This document shows, in pieces, positions 50,416-60,069 of a stretch of DNA of 64,000 bases. Source of the stretch: an uncultured Peptococcaceae bacterium. GTDB taxonomy: Bacteria > Bacillota > Limnochordia > Darwinibacteriales > Darwinibacteriaceae. The position numbers and the translations under genes were made by a program. Numbering within the stretch: the stretch's first letter is position 1; every line of letters begins with the position of its first letter. The notes below the pieces were generated by a model, which had not been told where the DNA came from, searched no databases, and saw only the letters and a program-made list of their open reading frames with translations. Where the stretch lies: assembly GCA_937988745.1 (NCBI GenBank), contig CALKAR010000022.1:15549-79548 (forward strand), given 5' to 3'.

Positions 50416-52158
50416 ATGCCCCTGGACGGACTAACACTGCATGCATTACTCAGCGACATCGATCAGAAACTCAGAAACGGGCGGATCATGAAAATCTATC
50501 AACCCGACCGCCACACTATCACCATGAATATCAGAGTACCTGGCCGCAGCGAAACACTTGTTGTATCAGCGGACCCGGTTTATCCACGCATACATACAAC
50601 TGATGCAGACTGGGAGAACCCTGTTTCCCCACCAGCTTTTTGCATGCTCCTTCGGAAATATATCGAACCAAGCCGGATTCTAAGGATTGAGCAGTATGGT
50701 TTTGACCGGGTTGCCCAAATTGTCCTGGAAGGAATGGGTACCGATGGCTCGCCCTGCGAATACCGCCTGATATTGGAAATCATGGGCCGGCAGAGCAACA
50801 TCCTGTTGGTGAATGAAGAGGGTGTGATCCTCGACGCCATCAAGCGAAAAACTCCCCTAGAAGCCGCCGTTGACCGCATTCTAGCTCCAGGCGAACCCTA
50901 TGAGTTCCCCCCGGACCAAGGGAAGAAAGATCCAAGCCTAATCTCTCCGGAAGAACTTCACACCGATCTGCGTTTAGCCGATCCCACCCTGCCGCTTTGG
51001 AAAATCCTCCAAAACACACTGCAGGGATTGAGTAAGCTGGCTGCGCAGGAAATTCTTTTCAGAGCAGGAGTTGATCCAAAGGCACTGCGGGCCGACACCA
51101 ATGATGAAGATTGGGGACGGATTATCGCCGCGGTGCAAGATGTCTTGGCTGAAGTTATGAAACGTCAGACAGGCAGCTTCACAACAATTCCCAAGGCCGA
51201 TTTTGCCGCCTACGATATTACCCTGTATCCATGTGAAACGTATACCAGCATCGATAGTTTGATCGATTTTTTCTATACTGAACGAGTCCAGAAAGCCGAC
51301 CTTGAACAGGCAAAAAGCAAGCTCCGCCGCGTGTTAAAACGCCACTTGGAAAGAGTGGAAAAGAAGGAAGGTCTGCAGAGACAGACAATTGCCGATGCTA
51401 AGCAGGCACATGTCTGGCGCCGATTAGGAGAACTGATTACGGCAAATCTGCATCTGATTTCTCCTGGGGCAGCCTCAGCAAAAGTGATCGATTATCATGA
51501 CCCAAATATGGCCGAAGTCACTCTTGAGCTCGATCCTACTCTGTCACCCAGCGATAATGCCCAAGCTATGTTCAAGAAGTACAATAAAGCAAAAAAGAGT
51601 CTGGACATTACTCTCGAGCAGCTCGAGAAAACTGAGGCAGAAAAGCATTACCTTGAGGAAACACTTACTCATGTGGAACTTGCCGATTCGGTGCGCACCC
51701 TACAGGAAATAGAGCAGGAACTCGAGCGAGAAGGTTACATTAAAGCCCAGACCAAGGGCAAAGGCCGTTCAAAACCATCACCTGCTTCGGAACCAGAGAA
51801 GTTCCAAACCGCCGATGGTTATATCATCTTGGTCGGCAGAAACAACCGCCAAAACGACAATCTAACCTTCCGCAGAGCTGCACCTACCGACCTGTGGTTT
51901 CATGCCCAGAAAATACCCGGAAGCCACGTGGTTTTAAAAACAGAGGGCGAACCGAGTGCTGAAGCAATCTTGACGGCCGCAGTTCTAGCAGCTCGTCACT
52001 CAAAAGCAAAGGATTCCCCCAAAGTGCCAGTAGACTATACTCAGCGCCGCCATGTCCGCAAGCCGTCAGGCGCCAAGCCAGGCTTTGTACTGTATGAGAG
52101 TTTCCAAACAGTGATGGTCGATCCCCACACTGAGCTTAATATTACAAAACTTAAGTAA
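50416..52158 (+). CDS. rqcH: Ribosome quality control protein RqcH (NEMF/FbpA family)
   Basis: A 580-residue protein. NFACT-N domain at the start (MPLDGLTLHALLSDI ... GRIMKIYQPDRHTITMNIR), helical coiled-coil middle, and NFACT-R domain at the C-terminus (FQTADGYIILVGRNNRQNDNLTFRRAAPTDLWFHAQKIPGSHVVLK). RqcH binds stalled 50S-peptidyl-tRNA complexes and recruits tRNA-Ala to add C-terminal alanine tails. ATG 50416 with GGAG 8 bases upstream; the GTG three codons earlier overlaps that site. It has its own promoter and terminator, as a single gene on the plus strand. Confidence 0.95.
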   Translation: MPLDGLTLHALLSDIDQKLRNGRIMKIYQPDRHTITMNIRVPGRSETLVVSADPVYPRIHTTDADWENPVSPPAFCMLLRKYIEPSRILRIEQYGFDRVAQIVLEGMGTDGSPCEYRLILEIMGRQSNILLVNEEGVILDAIKRKTPLEAAVDRILAPGEPYEFPPDQGKKDPSLISPEELHTDLRLADPTLPLWKILQNTLQGLSKLAAQEILFRAGVDPKALRADTNDEDWGRIIAAVQDVLAEVMKRQTGSFTTIPKADFAAYDITLYPCETYTSIDSLIDFFYTERVQKADLEQAKSKLRRVLKRHLERVEKKEGLQRQTIADAKQAHVWRRLGELITANLHLISPGAASAKVIDYHDPNMAEVTLELDPTLSPSDNAQAMFKKYNKAKKSLDITLEQLEKTEAEKHYLEETLTHVELADSVRTLQEIEQELEREGYIKAQTKGKGRSKPSPASEPEKFQTADGYIILVGRNNRQNDNLTFRRAAPTDLWFHAQKIPGSHVVLKTEGEPSAEAILTAAVLAARHSKAKDSPKVPVDYTQRRHVRKPSGAKPGFVLYESFQTVMVDPHTELNITKLK

Positions 52159-52159
52159 C

Positions 52160-52186
52160 AAAAAAAGGCCGCCATGGCCTTTTTTT
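52160..52186 (+). terminator. Rho-independent terminator of rqcH
   Basis: AAAAAAAGGCC-GCCAT-GGCCTTTTTTT, starting 2 bases after the stop codon; a T-run exists on both strands. The 130 bases from here to purB hold no feature I can support. Confidence 0.9.
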
Positions 52187-52318
52187 ATAACAGCTGACAG
52201 GAAGCAAGCGAGTTCACCCCCTGGTCATCTACACCCGCCCCCTGTCGTTACAGAACAGGTAGTAAAATACCTTTTCCGAATTATTCTTGGTCTATGCTGG
52301 AAACCCTCTTTTTGTGAA

Positions 52319-53707
52319 TTATAATTTTGTTATTTTTTCTAAGTGGACCGCACATATTTCTTTGCATTTCGCAGCGGAGCGGCCGGTATATGTTAGAGGA
52401 TCGGAAATGACCCTAATTTGCTCAGGTGTAAACTTGGCCAGATAGGGAGCCAGCTCTGCACTCTCCTTGGCGAGCTCGGCTACGCTGCGTCCAGTTTTCT
52501 CGGCCTCGAGTGTAAGTCGGCGCACCGCTTCATGGGCATCTGGATGACCGTGTGCAGCCAAGAGTATGTAAAGCGGTTCAGCCACAATCAGACCGGCATG
52601 CAGCTTAAGGTTCCTCAGCATCTGCTCTTCATCCACTACCAATTTCTTTGTCACCTTGGTGAGACGCTGGACAGCCATGGTCAGAGCAGCCACTATTTCA
52701 GTCGTAAAGCGCGAGGATGCCGAATTCGTCAGATCCCTCTGATGCTCGCTGATTTGATCCATATAGACCGTCATCATGCGAGGCATAAAGGCCTTCCACA
52801 TGCTCTTTACATGCTCGTAGTTCCAAGGATTGCGTTTATGCGGCATTGTCGAAGAACCAACCTGACCTGCTTCGAACGCTTCGCCTACTTCGCTGATCTC
52901 TGTACGCTGCAGATGGCGCATATCATCGGCGAAGTTGGCCAATACTCCAAAGGTGCTTGTCAGCGCATGCATCAAATCGAGAACATATTCTGGTTCTACA
53001 ATCTGAGTGGAATGATCGCCTGGCCGAAGGCCTAAAAGCGCGAGTACTTCTCGTTCGAAGGCATGTGGGTCTTCGAAGAAAAGCGAGCTCGCATTGTAGG
53101 CCCCTACAGCTCCCGCCATCTTGCCCCGCAGATTGTCTTTCACCTGCTTGATCTTTTCAATTCTACCTCCCAGGCGGCTTACATATTCAGCCATGGCAAA
53201 CCCAAAGGTAATAGGCACTCCATGCTGGCCATGGGTACGGCCGACCATGGGTACATCAGCGGTTCTCTGAGCAAGGTCGATCAGAACTTTGAGAAACTCC
53301 TCAAGGCGCGGCAGGAGAACTCGGTCTACAGCATCGCGCAGCTGTAGTGCTCGGGCTGTATCGAGGATATCAACGGATGTAGCAGTCAGGTGAATAAAGG
53401 GGCGCACCGCTTCGCTGACTTCCCTTTGAATGCAGTTGACCAAAGCCCGCACGTTATGTCTTGTAATTTCCTCTTCAGCACGCACATCAGCGGGTGTAAT
53501 GCGCTGGCACGCATCATGAACCTCGGCGGCAGAACCTTGAGGACAGATACCCCTGTCTTCTAAGGCCTGTACCAAAGCCCATTCGACCCGCATTTGGTAG
53601 CCGATATAAGCTTCTTCAGATAATACAGCAGAAAGTTCCTGCCAAAGCGTCGGGTCTGATGCGTGGTAGCGATGGTCAAGAGGACTAAGATTAGCGAAAA
53701 TATTCAT
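52319..53707 (-). CDS. purB: Adenylosuccinate lyase
   Basis: A 462-residue fumarase/aspartase-superfamily lyase, probably splitting adenylosuccinate and SAICAR in purine synthesis. Signature block GSSTMPHKRNPWNYEHVKSM (catalytic Ser loop), GRTHGQHGVPITFGFAMAEY (catalytic His), and TRHNVRALVNCIQREV. ATG 53707 with GGGAG 9 bases upstream; a much longer open frame upstream is noise that covers the neighbouring promoter. It is alone on its transcript, not with other pur genes. Confidence 0.88.
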   Translation of the reverse strand: MNIFANLSPLDHRYHASDPTLWQELSAVLSEEAYIGYQMRVEWALVQALEDRGICPQGSAAEVHDACQRITPADVRAEEEITRHNVRALVNCIQREVSEAVRPFIHLTATSVDILDTARALQLRDAVDRVLLPRLEEFLKVLIDLAQRTADVPMVGRTHGQHGVPITFGFAMAEYVSRLGGRIEKIKQVKDNLRGKMAGAVGAYNASSLFFEDPHAFEREVLALLGLRPGDHSTQIVEPEYVLDLMHALTSTFGVLANFADDMRHLQRTEISEVGEAFEAGQVGSSTMPHKRNPWNYEHVKSMWKAFMPRMMTVYMDQISEHQRDLTNSASSRFTTEIVAALTMAVQRLTKVTKKLVVDEEQMLRNLKLHAGLIVAEPLYILLAAHGHPDAHEAVRRLTLEAEKTGRSVAELAKESAELAPYLAKFTPEQIRVISDPLTYTGRSAAKCKEICAVHLEKITKL

Positions 53708-53801
53708 ACTGCTCAACTCCCTCATATGTACCAGAATAAGACAACATATCCAGGTTATACTGATCATAAATATAAATGAAGTGCATAGGGGGGTAGATAG
53801 A

Positions 53802-54491
53802 ATGTCAACACAGAAGTCGTCTGCATCTAAAGAACGCACCAGCGGCCGCATCTGGACAGACGAAGAAAAGGATATTGTTTGGGAGCAGGTGCTGTATGCT
53901 AAAGCAAATGACCTGCCTCTCACCGAAGCCTTCCGCCGAGTGGCCCGCATACTACCGCATCGATCTGAAGCGGCTGTTGGCATGCTGTACTACAACGTAC
54001 TTCGAAAAGAGCGGGAAGAACCCAAACAGGAGCCTGCACCCAGCCCGACCAAAACGAGCCCAGCTCGCACTCGAGAACTTAAACTAGATCCTGAACTCAT
54101 TGCTGCTTTTCAAGGACTGCCCGAATATATCCAGCAGGTTGAAAGTCGCATCAAGCGCCTCGAAGCTGCCGCAGGCCAGCCCAGTATTGAGAGTATCATA
54201 AAGGCTTTAGGAGCGCTTGTTCAAGCTCATGAAACGTCAAGCAGCCAAGCCACAGAGTTGGAAGAGCTGAAACAAACCATCGCCGAGCTTAAGGCTGAGA
54301 ATGAAAAACTGCGTGAAGCGTTAGAGAAGCTCGAACAATCCTATCAAGATGCGGTTGGCGTATACGAAATGTTTACCAATATGGCTAGTATATCACAGAT
54401 TATGAGCCTTGGGGATTTCAAACAGCAGATGAAAACAACCCTAGACAAATGGGGAAATGTACTCAACATATCCTTTGAACGGGTGAAATAA
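53802..54491 (+). CDS. RsfA-like (Myb/SANT HTH) transcriptional regulator with coiled coil
   Basis: A 229-residue protein. Residues ~15-75 form a Myb/SANT-like helical domain (RIWTDEEKDIVWEQVLYAKANDLPLTEAFRRVARILPHRSEAAVGMLYYNVLRKE). A long Glu/Lys coiled coil follows (ELEELKQTIAELKAENEKLREALEKLEQSYQ). RsfA/YlbO proteins of sporulating bacilli have this architecture and act in the prespore under sigma-F; the role here is inferred. ATG 53802 with GGGGGG about 8 bases upstream. Single gene with its own terminator. Confidence 0.8.
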   Translation: MSTQKSSASKERTSGRIWTDEEKDIVWEQVLYAKANDLPLTEAFRRVARILPHRSEAAVGMLYYNVLRKEREEPKQEPAPSPTKTSPARTRELKLDPELIAAFQGLPEYIQQVESRIKRLEAAAGQPSIESIIKALGALVQAHETSSSQATELEELKQTIAELKAENEKLREALEKLEQSYQDAVGVYEMFTNMASISQIMSLGDFKQQMKTTLDKWGNVLNISFERVK

Positions 54492-54496
54492 GAAAT

Positions 54497-54530
54497 AATC
54501 GGCCTGCCTGCTGGCAAAGCCGATTTTTCT
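54497..54530. terminator. Bidirectional terminator between rsfA-like gene and kinase gene
   Basis: AATCGGC / GCCGATT stem with a 15-base loop, T-rich on both sides (TTTTTCTTATTC on plus, ATTATTTCTTATTT on minus). It ends both the rsfA-like gene and the eight-gene minus-strand operon. Confidence 0.85.
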
Positions 54531-54535
54531 TATTC

Positions 54536-55414
54536 TCAGATGAGAAACAACGGTATAACTACTACAGCTAACGAAACCAAGGCCAATAGTGGCGAATACA
54601 GCCCGCAGAATCCCACGATCCCTGGTCCTAAAAATGTAGTAAAGACCGCCGGATAAACCTCTTCTCCCACGCCAAAGAACATGAAGGCTAAGGTGAATAA
54701 GGCGCAGGCTAAGCCCCTCAGATAAGGAATAGGTTGGGACTCTTTGGCAGGTGTCTCCTGTTGAAATGCCTCGAGAAACTCGTCCATATCCTGAAAGCGT
54801 TCTTTTGGATCAAATGCTGTAGCTTTCTGCAGAATAATGCGCAGATGAGCAGGCAGCTTTATCCGGTTCTCCTTGGCGAGAGCTAACAGCGTTTTTCCTA
54901 ATGAATAAACGTCCATCCTAGGATCTGCTGGTGCTCCCCTTCTCCTCTCAGGTGCAATGTAGCCTCTGGTTCCACCTAGACTTCCATCGCCGATTGTGGT
55001 GGAAGAGCCAAAGTCCACCAGCTTGACGCGACCGTCATCGAAGAAAACAAGATGCGACGGCTTAACATCTCCATGGATAAACCCGAGATTATGCAGATAG
55101 CTGAGGGCCTCGGCTGCATCTTGTCCTACTTCGAGCAGGTCTTCTAGAGTAAGGCGTCTCTGCCTGGAGGTACCGCCTCGCCCAAGCTCCATGATGAGAT
55201 GAATCTTACCTTTGTGGATAACTGCATCACAGAATCCAGCGATACGGGGATGCTGCAGCTGCCCGAGCATCTGCACTTCCCTACGTGCTTCAGGAGTATC
55301 CTCCATCGTTTTGACTGCTGCGTCTCGCTTCAGTACGTGGTCAAAACCGCGCCTAACCACGCCTCCTCTGCCTCTCCCGATTACCTCAAACAGGCTGTAG
55401 CGCTCGTGCAGCAC
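54536..55414 (-). CDS. Membrane-anchored Ser/Thr protein kinase with atypical catalytic loop
   Basis: A 292-residue Hanks-type kinase from GTG 55414 (GGGAGGTG 6 bases upstream). Residues ~5-225 are the kinase domain: Gly-loop GRGRGG (13-18), catalytic Lys35 (AAVKTM), alpha-C Glu46, catalytic loop HGDVKPSH (114-121) and DFG (134-136). The loop has His121 where the Mg-binding Asn is nearly invariant (HRDxKPxN), and Gly115 in place of Arg, so activity may be weak or altered. Two hydrophobic segments at the C-terminus anchor it. No sensor domain is present. Last gene of the transporter operon, 54 bases after the ABC gene. Confidence 0.88.
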   Translation of the reverse strand: MLHERYSLFEVIGRGRGGVVRRGFDHVLKRDAAVKTMEDTPEARREVQMLGQLQHPRIAGFCDAVIHKGKIHLIMELGRGGTSRQRRLTLEDLLEVGQDAAEALSYLHNLGFIHGDVKPSHLVFFDDGRVKLVDFGSSTTIGDGSLGGTRGYIAPERRRGAPADPRMDVYSLGKTLLALAKENRIKLPAHLRIILQKATAFDPKERFQDMDEFLEAFQQETPAKESQPIPYLRGLACALFTLAFMFFGVGEEVYPAVFTTFLGPGIVGFCGLYSPLLALVSLAVVVIPLFLI

Positions 55415-55467
55415 TTCAAACACCTCCCAATTTGAAGTGTGCACAAAACAGCCCAAGTTATTCCAAT

Positions 55468-57297
55468 TTATGAACCAATCAGGTGCTGAAAATCATCTTT
55501 GTACTGCAGGAGAAAGAGATTGTAGTACAGCCCCCGCCGAGCCAAGAGCTCTTGATGACTGCCCATTTCCCGAATCTGCCCCTTGTGCAGTACAATGATC
55601 TTGTCCGCATTCTGAATAGTAGACAGGCGGTGCGCCACCACGATACTGGTTCTTCCCTCCAAAAGCTTAGGCAGGGCATCCTGGATAAGCTGTTCAGTTT
55701 CTGTATCGATATTGGCGGTAGCCTCGTCCAAAATGAGAATCGCCGGATCAAAAGCTAGTGCTCGTGCGAAAGCCAAGAGCTGTCGCTGTCCTGCCGAAAG
55801 TGTGGCTCCCCTTTCCATCACCGGTTCATCATACTTCTGAGGCAGCTGTTCGATGAAGTGGTGCGCATTGACATATTGGGCAATCTCTTTGATCCGCTGA
55901 TCAGAAATGCTGCGATTGTTCAAGCGGATATTGTCCTTAATGGTTCCTGAGAACAAGAAGACATCCTGCATAACAAGGCCGATGTGCCTTCGCAGTTCGC
56001 TCTTGCTGATTTCTCGGATATCCACTCCGTCGATCAGGATTTGGCCGCGCTGGATATCATAAAATCTGGTAATCAGGTTCATGATGGTGCTTTTTCCAGC
56101 ACCCGTTGCGCCCACAAAGGCAGCCGTTTCGCCTGGCTCAATTACAAAGGAAACGTCTTTTAATACCCATTCCTCGCCCACATAGGCAAACCAGACATTC
56201 TTGAATTCAATTCTACCCCTAACCTCACCCAGTGCTTTGGGCTGCGCTGGTTCGGGAATCCCTGGTTCAGTGTCCAGGATTTGGAAAATGCGTTCCGCCG
56301 AAGCCATAGCAGACTGCATGATGTTATACTTCTCGGTTAAGTCATTGATTGGGCGGAAAAACTGCTCGAGATAGTTGATAAATGCGTACAGAGTACCAAA
56401 CTCAACTACTCCGCGAATTACATCGCCGCCCCCAACCCAAATCAAGAGAGCCATCGCGAGAGAAAACAGGAGTTCCATTGCGGGGCGGAAGACTGCATAA
56501 ACCCGCAGTTCCCGCATGCTGGCCTTAAGGTGTTCTTTATTTACATCATCAAACTCACCAAGCTTGCGCTTCTCCTGCCTAAAAATCTGTACAAGACGCA
56601 TCCCGGAAATGTTCTCAGCAAGGAAGGCGTTGATGCGCGCCAGCTTGACACGCACTTCCCTATACGCTGCCCGAGCCTTCAAGCGGAAAACAATAGTCAT
56701 GCCTACAATGAAAGGAATAGCAGCCATTGCAACCCAAGCCAGCCTCGTATTGAGGCGGAACATCACCAAGACGATTCCCACTAGGAGAAAGACATCTTTG
56801 AAAAGATTCACGAGCACAGCGGTGTACATTTCTAGAAGATGCTCGGTATCATTGGTCACGCGAGTGACTAACCGCCCCACCGGGTTACCGTCAAAGTAAG
56901 ACAGCGATAGTTCCTGCATGTGGCTGAAGATATGCTGTCGAATATCGTACACAATACGCTGACCGGTGTACTGCAGCAGGTACACCTGCACGTAGTTGAG
57001 CACAAACCCAAGTGTCAGAATAGCAAATAGAAACCATCCTAAGCGCACAAGAGCTTGGATATGGTTGTCCCGCAGACCTTCGCCAGCTTGAGTAGGGCCC
57101 AGAATGTAATCGTCAATCGCTACCTTTATGAGGTACGGCCGCGCCAGATCGATAACGCTCAGTACAAGCAGAAGTAGGATCGAAAGCAAAATCAGCCGCC
57201 AATAGGGGCGGGCGTAGGCCAGGAGGCGCTTCATCAGGCGCGAGTCATACACTTTACCTAGTTCTTGTTCTTCATGGATGTAATCCAACCTTGTCAC
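55468..57297 (-). CDS. ABC exporter half-transporter (catalytically complete partner)
   Basis: A 609-residue fused membrane/ATPase protein of the type-IV exporter family. Six transmembrane helices at residues ~35-330, then the ATPase: Walker A FVGATGAGKSTIMNLI, signature TLSAGQRQLLAFARAL (Ala for Gly), Walker B PAILILDEATANIDTE with the catalytic Glu, and AHRLSTIQNAD. With the next gene it forms a heterodimer like B. subtilis YheI/YheH (BmrCD) or TM287/288. Start at GTG 57297; a TTG three codons later has a better-spaced AGGTG. Likely exports a drug, lipid or peptide. Confidence 0.93.
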   Translation of the reverse strand: MTRLDYIHEEQELGKVYDSRLMKRLLAYARPYWRLILLSILLLLVLSVIDLARPYLIKVAIDDYILGPTQAGEGLRDNHIQALVRLGWFLFAILTLGFVLNYVQVYLLQYTGQRIVYDIRQHIFSHMQELSLSYFDGNPVGRLVTRVTNDTEHLLEMYTAVLVNLFKDVFLLVGIVLVMFRLNTRLAWVAMAAIPFIVGMTIVFRLKARAAYREVRVKLARINAFLAENISGMRLVQIFRQEKRKLGEFDDVNKEHLKASMRELRVYAVFRPAMELLFSLAMALLIWVGGGDVIRGVVEFGTLYAFINYLEQFFRPINDLTEKYNIMQSAMASAERIFQILDTEPGIPEPAQPKALGEVRGRIEFKNVWFAYVGEEWVLKDVSFVIEPGETAAFVGATGAGKSTIMNLITRFYDIQRGQILIDGVDIREISKSELRRHIGLVMQDVFLFSGTIKDNIRLNNRSISDQRIKEIAQYVNAHHFIEQLPQKYDEPVMERGATLSAGQRQLLAFARALAFDPAILILDEATANIDTETEQLIQDALPKLLEGRTSIVVAHRLSTIQNADKIIVLHKGQIREMGSHQELLARRGLYYNLFLLQYKDDFQHLIGS

Positions 57298-57306
57298 CTA
57301 CCCTCT

Positions 57307-59058
57307 CTAGCCAACGCCTTGGATCTCTTCTTCCAAGAGCTGTTTCTCATAGAGTTCTCTGTAAAGTCCCGGCTGAGTCACCAATTCATCGTGAGTGCCG
57401 AGCTGCACAATACGCCCTTCGTCGAGGACTGCGATCTTGTCAGCCCCCTGCAGAGTCGATATCCGGTGAGCAACGATAAGCACCGTACGCCCTTCGAAAA
57501 CGTCCTTAAGATTCCGCAGAATTGCTTCCTCAGTTTCGGTATCTACAGCTGATAAACTATCGTCCATGATGAGAATCTGCGGCTCTTTAATAAGCGCACG
57601 CGCGATTGCAATGCGCTGCTTCTGCCCACCAGACAAAGTGACTCCCCGCTCACCCACCATCGTATCAAATTGCTGCGGAAACTCAATTATGTTGTCGTAA
57701 ACCTGCGCGATCCTGGTGTAATGAGCAACTGTATCCAACGAACTTCCTGTTTGGGCAAAATCGACGTTTTCTTGAATTGTAGTCGAGAACAAGAAGTTAT
57801 CCTGCGGAACGTACCCGATGCTGGTCCGCAGGGTCTCCAAAGGTATGCGCCGGATATCATGACCATCAATTTTGATCGTGCCGTAGGGTGGGTTGTACAA
57901 ACGCAGGAGAAGATTAAGCAGCGTCGTCTTACCAGACCCTGTTCGACCCAAGATGCCCACCGTCTCTCCAGGCTTGATTTCCAAACTGATATCCTTGAGC
58001 GCAGGCTGAGTCGCGCCTGGATAGGTGAACGTCAAGTTTTCAATGGTGATCGCGCCCTGGAGCTCAGTGACTTCCGCTAATGGCGGTTCATCGCGCACCT
58101 CTGGAACTTCGTCAAAGATGACATTGAGTCTGTCCATCGAAGCTTTACCGCGCTGAATGATATTCATCACCCAGCCCAGTGCCATCACAGGCCAGGTCAG
58201 CATCCCTAGGTAGCTGTTAAAAGCAACGAAGTCACCCAAAGTAATGGTGCCGTTGATCACCATCGTACCGCCATAGCCCAGGACTATCACAAAGCTGATT
58301 GAGGCTAGATAACCAACCAGCGGCCAGAACAGCCCCCAAATCCGAACTAGGCGCATATTCATATCTACATTCCGCTGGTTTACTTCAGCAAAGCGTTTAA
58401 TCTCATCCTCTTCCTGGACAAAGCCTTTCACCACTCGAATACCAGAAAAATTCTCCTGAGTACGGTCTGTCAGAGCCGAGAATGCCTCCTGCACGGCCCG
58501 GAAGCGTCCATGAATAACTCGGCCGAAACCGACGACTACAGCCACCATGAAAGGCAGTGGCAAGAGTGCAGCAACCGTGAGCTTCCAGTTGATGGTGCGC
58601 ACCATCATAATCAGGATGATAGTTGTTAAGGTCACGGCATCAACAGCCATCACGATCCCGTTGCCAAGTGCCATCCGCACAGCATGAATATCGTTTGTGG
58701 CATGAGCCATCAGATCGCCGGTCTTGTTGCGGTTGAAAAACTCTGTTGAGAGGGTCTGAAGATGGGTAAAAAGCATGCGCCGGAGGTGATGCTCTAGGCG
58801 CCGGGCGTTACCCATCACAAAAATGCGCCATACAAAGCGGAAAGCCGCGATCATCAGCGCAATTCCTATGAGGAGGCCTACGTAGAGCAGTAGGTCACTC
58901 TGCTGAACACCATGCTCCGCAATTTTATCAGTCATGATGCCGAAGAGCCGGGGCATAAAGAGCTGGCCGACATTAACGACCAGCAGTGCCCCGATTCCTA
59001 GAATATAGGTGTGCAGATTTTTCCGGACAAATCCACGCAGGCGGTAAAATGTGCCCAC
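57307..59058 (-). CDS. ABC exporter half-transporter (degenerate-site partner)
   Basis: A 583-residue half-transporter. Membrane domain residues ~15-300, then Walker A ILGRTGSGKTTLLNLL, canonical signature VTLSGGQKQRIAIARAL, and Walker B QILIMDDSLSAVDTE, where Asp replaces the catalytic Glu. This is the degenerate half-site of asymmetric exporters; the neighbouring gene supplies the complete Walker B. GTG 59058 with GGAG 8 bases upstream. The gap to the partner gene is 9 bases. Confidence 0.93.
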   Translation of the reverse strand: MGTFYRLRGFVRKNLHTYILGIGALLVVNVGQLFMPRLFGIMTDKIAEHGVQQSDLLLYVGLLIGIALMIAAFRFVWRIFVMGNARRLEHHLRRMLFTHLQTLSTEFFNRNKTGDLMAHATNDIHAVRMALGNGIVMAVDAVTLTTIILIMMVRTINWKLTVAALLPLPFMVAVVVGFGRVIHGRFRAVQEAFSALTDRTQENFSGIRVVKGFVQEEDEIKRFAEVNQRNVDMNMRLVRIWGLFWPLVGYLASISFVIVLGYGGTMVINGTITLGDFVAFNSYLGMLTWPVMALGWVMNIIQRGKASMDRLNVIFDEVPEVRDEPPLAEVTELQGAITIENLTFTYPGATQPALKDISLEIKPGETVGILGRTGSGKTTLLNLLLRLYNPPYGTIKIDGHDIRRIPLETLRTSIGYVPQDNFLFSTTIQENVDFAQTGSSLDTVAHYTRIAQVYDNIIEFPQQFDTMVGERGVTLSGGQKQRIAIARALIKEPQILIMDDSLSAVDTETEEAILRNLKDVFEGRTVLIVAHRISTLQGADKIAVLDEGRIVQLGTHDELVTQPGLYRELYEKQLLEEEIQGVG

Positions 59059-59079
59059 TAGGATCACTCCAATCTAAGA

Positions 59080-60057
59080 CTAGTCTAGTGTGACCGGCTC
59101 ACCTCGCTCTGCCGATTCGTACGCAGCGAGAGCAACTGCCATAGCTTGGAGCCCGTCAAACCCAGTGATGCTTGGTTCTCGTCCTGTTTCAACCATTTCT
59201 ACAAAATCCTTAATCAATTCGAGGTCCATGTCCTCGGTATAGGGCTGAGATGTCAGCTTTCCGGCCTCATCGTCATAGATCTGGAGGCTCTGGGCAAAAG
59301 CATCGACAGAAATGCTACCCTTCGTGCCGACCAACTCCAGCGTGACATCGCCCCAAGTATGGAACGATCTTGGCCTTGACCAACTCGGGTCTTGTGTGAA
59401 AATGATGCCGCCTTCGAGCTCCATACTAAGCATACCGCAATCATCGATGTCCATGTTGTAGATGGTATTATCCACTTCTGCGTAAACCGAAACTACTTCT
59501 TTACCTGTAAACCAGCGGACCACGTCTACAACGTGCACGGTATGGTCCATTACGGCCCCTCCACCGGCCAGCTCTTTATCGATGAACCAGCCGCCCGGCA
59601 TCTGGCCGTGGTTTGTACCCCGGATAGCCAGCAGATCACCAATAGCCCCTTCCTCCAGCATTGCCTTAACGCGGCGGATCGGTGTACAGAACCGCACTGG
59701 GAAAGCAATCTGGAGACGTACCCCAGCCTCTTCGCAAGCTTTGATCATGGCTTGAGCATCTTCTACGGTAGTGGCGATGGGCTTTTCACAGAGAATATCC
59801 TTACCATATTCAGCCGCAAGTTCTACCCATTTGCGGTGCAGGCTGTTCTCAGAGCAGATAATGACAGCATCGATATTTTCCAAAAGTTCCTCTGCTGTCG
59901 CAAAAGCTTTCGCTCCAAAAGACGAAGCCGCTTGTTCTGCGCGATCTCTATCGTCGTCATAAATGCCCACTAGCTCAGCGTTCGGCAGCTGATTCACTGC
60001 ATTTGCATAGGAATACGCATGCATGTGGGCAAAACTGATGATTCCAATTCTAACCAT
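59080..60057 (-). CDS. Gfo/Idh/MocA-family oxidoreductase
   Basis: A 325-residue NAD(P)-dependent dehydrogenase. VRIGIISFAHMHAYSYANA at the Rossmann fold, which lacks the usual GxGxxG spacing (SFAHMHAYS, like several Gfo/Idh members), catalytic region CEKPIATTVEDAQAM, and GGGAVMDHTVHVVDVVRWFTG. GGAGGGG precedes the ATG. It sits 12 bases after the next dehydrogenase gene, and both belong to the transporter operon. Substrate unknown. Confidence 0.92.
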   Translation of the reverse strand: MVRIGIISFAHMHAYSYANAVNQLPNAELVGIYDDDRDRAEQAASSFGAKAFATAEELLENIDAVIICSENSLHRKWVELAAEYGKDILCEKPIATTVEDAQAMIKACEEAGVRLQIAFPVRFCTPIRRVKAMLEEGAIGDLLAIRGTNHGQMPGGWFIDKELAGGGAVMDHTVHVVDVVRWFTGKEVVSVYAEVDNTIYNMDIDDCGMLSMELEGGIIFTQDPSWSRPRSFHTWGDVTLELVGTKGSISVDAFAQSLQIYDDEAGKLTSQPYTEDMDLELIKDFVEMVETGREPSITGFDGLQAMAVALAAYESAERGEPVTLD

Positions 60058-60069
60058 CTTGTCCCCTCC

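Noticed and set aside
52189..52318. C-rich intergenic stretch with repeated CCCCCT between rqcH and purB
   Set aside because: Only two short copies in 130 bases; no stem, reading frame or promoter that I can defend.
53708..53983. N-terminal extension of the purB frame by 92 codons
   Set aside because: The extension has no family similarity, overlaps the divergent rsfA-like gene and its leader, and a good ribosome binding site precedes ATG 53707.
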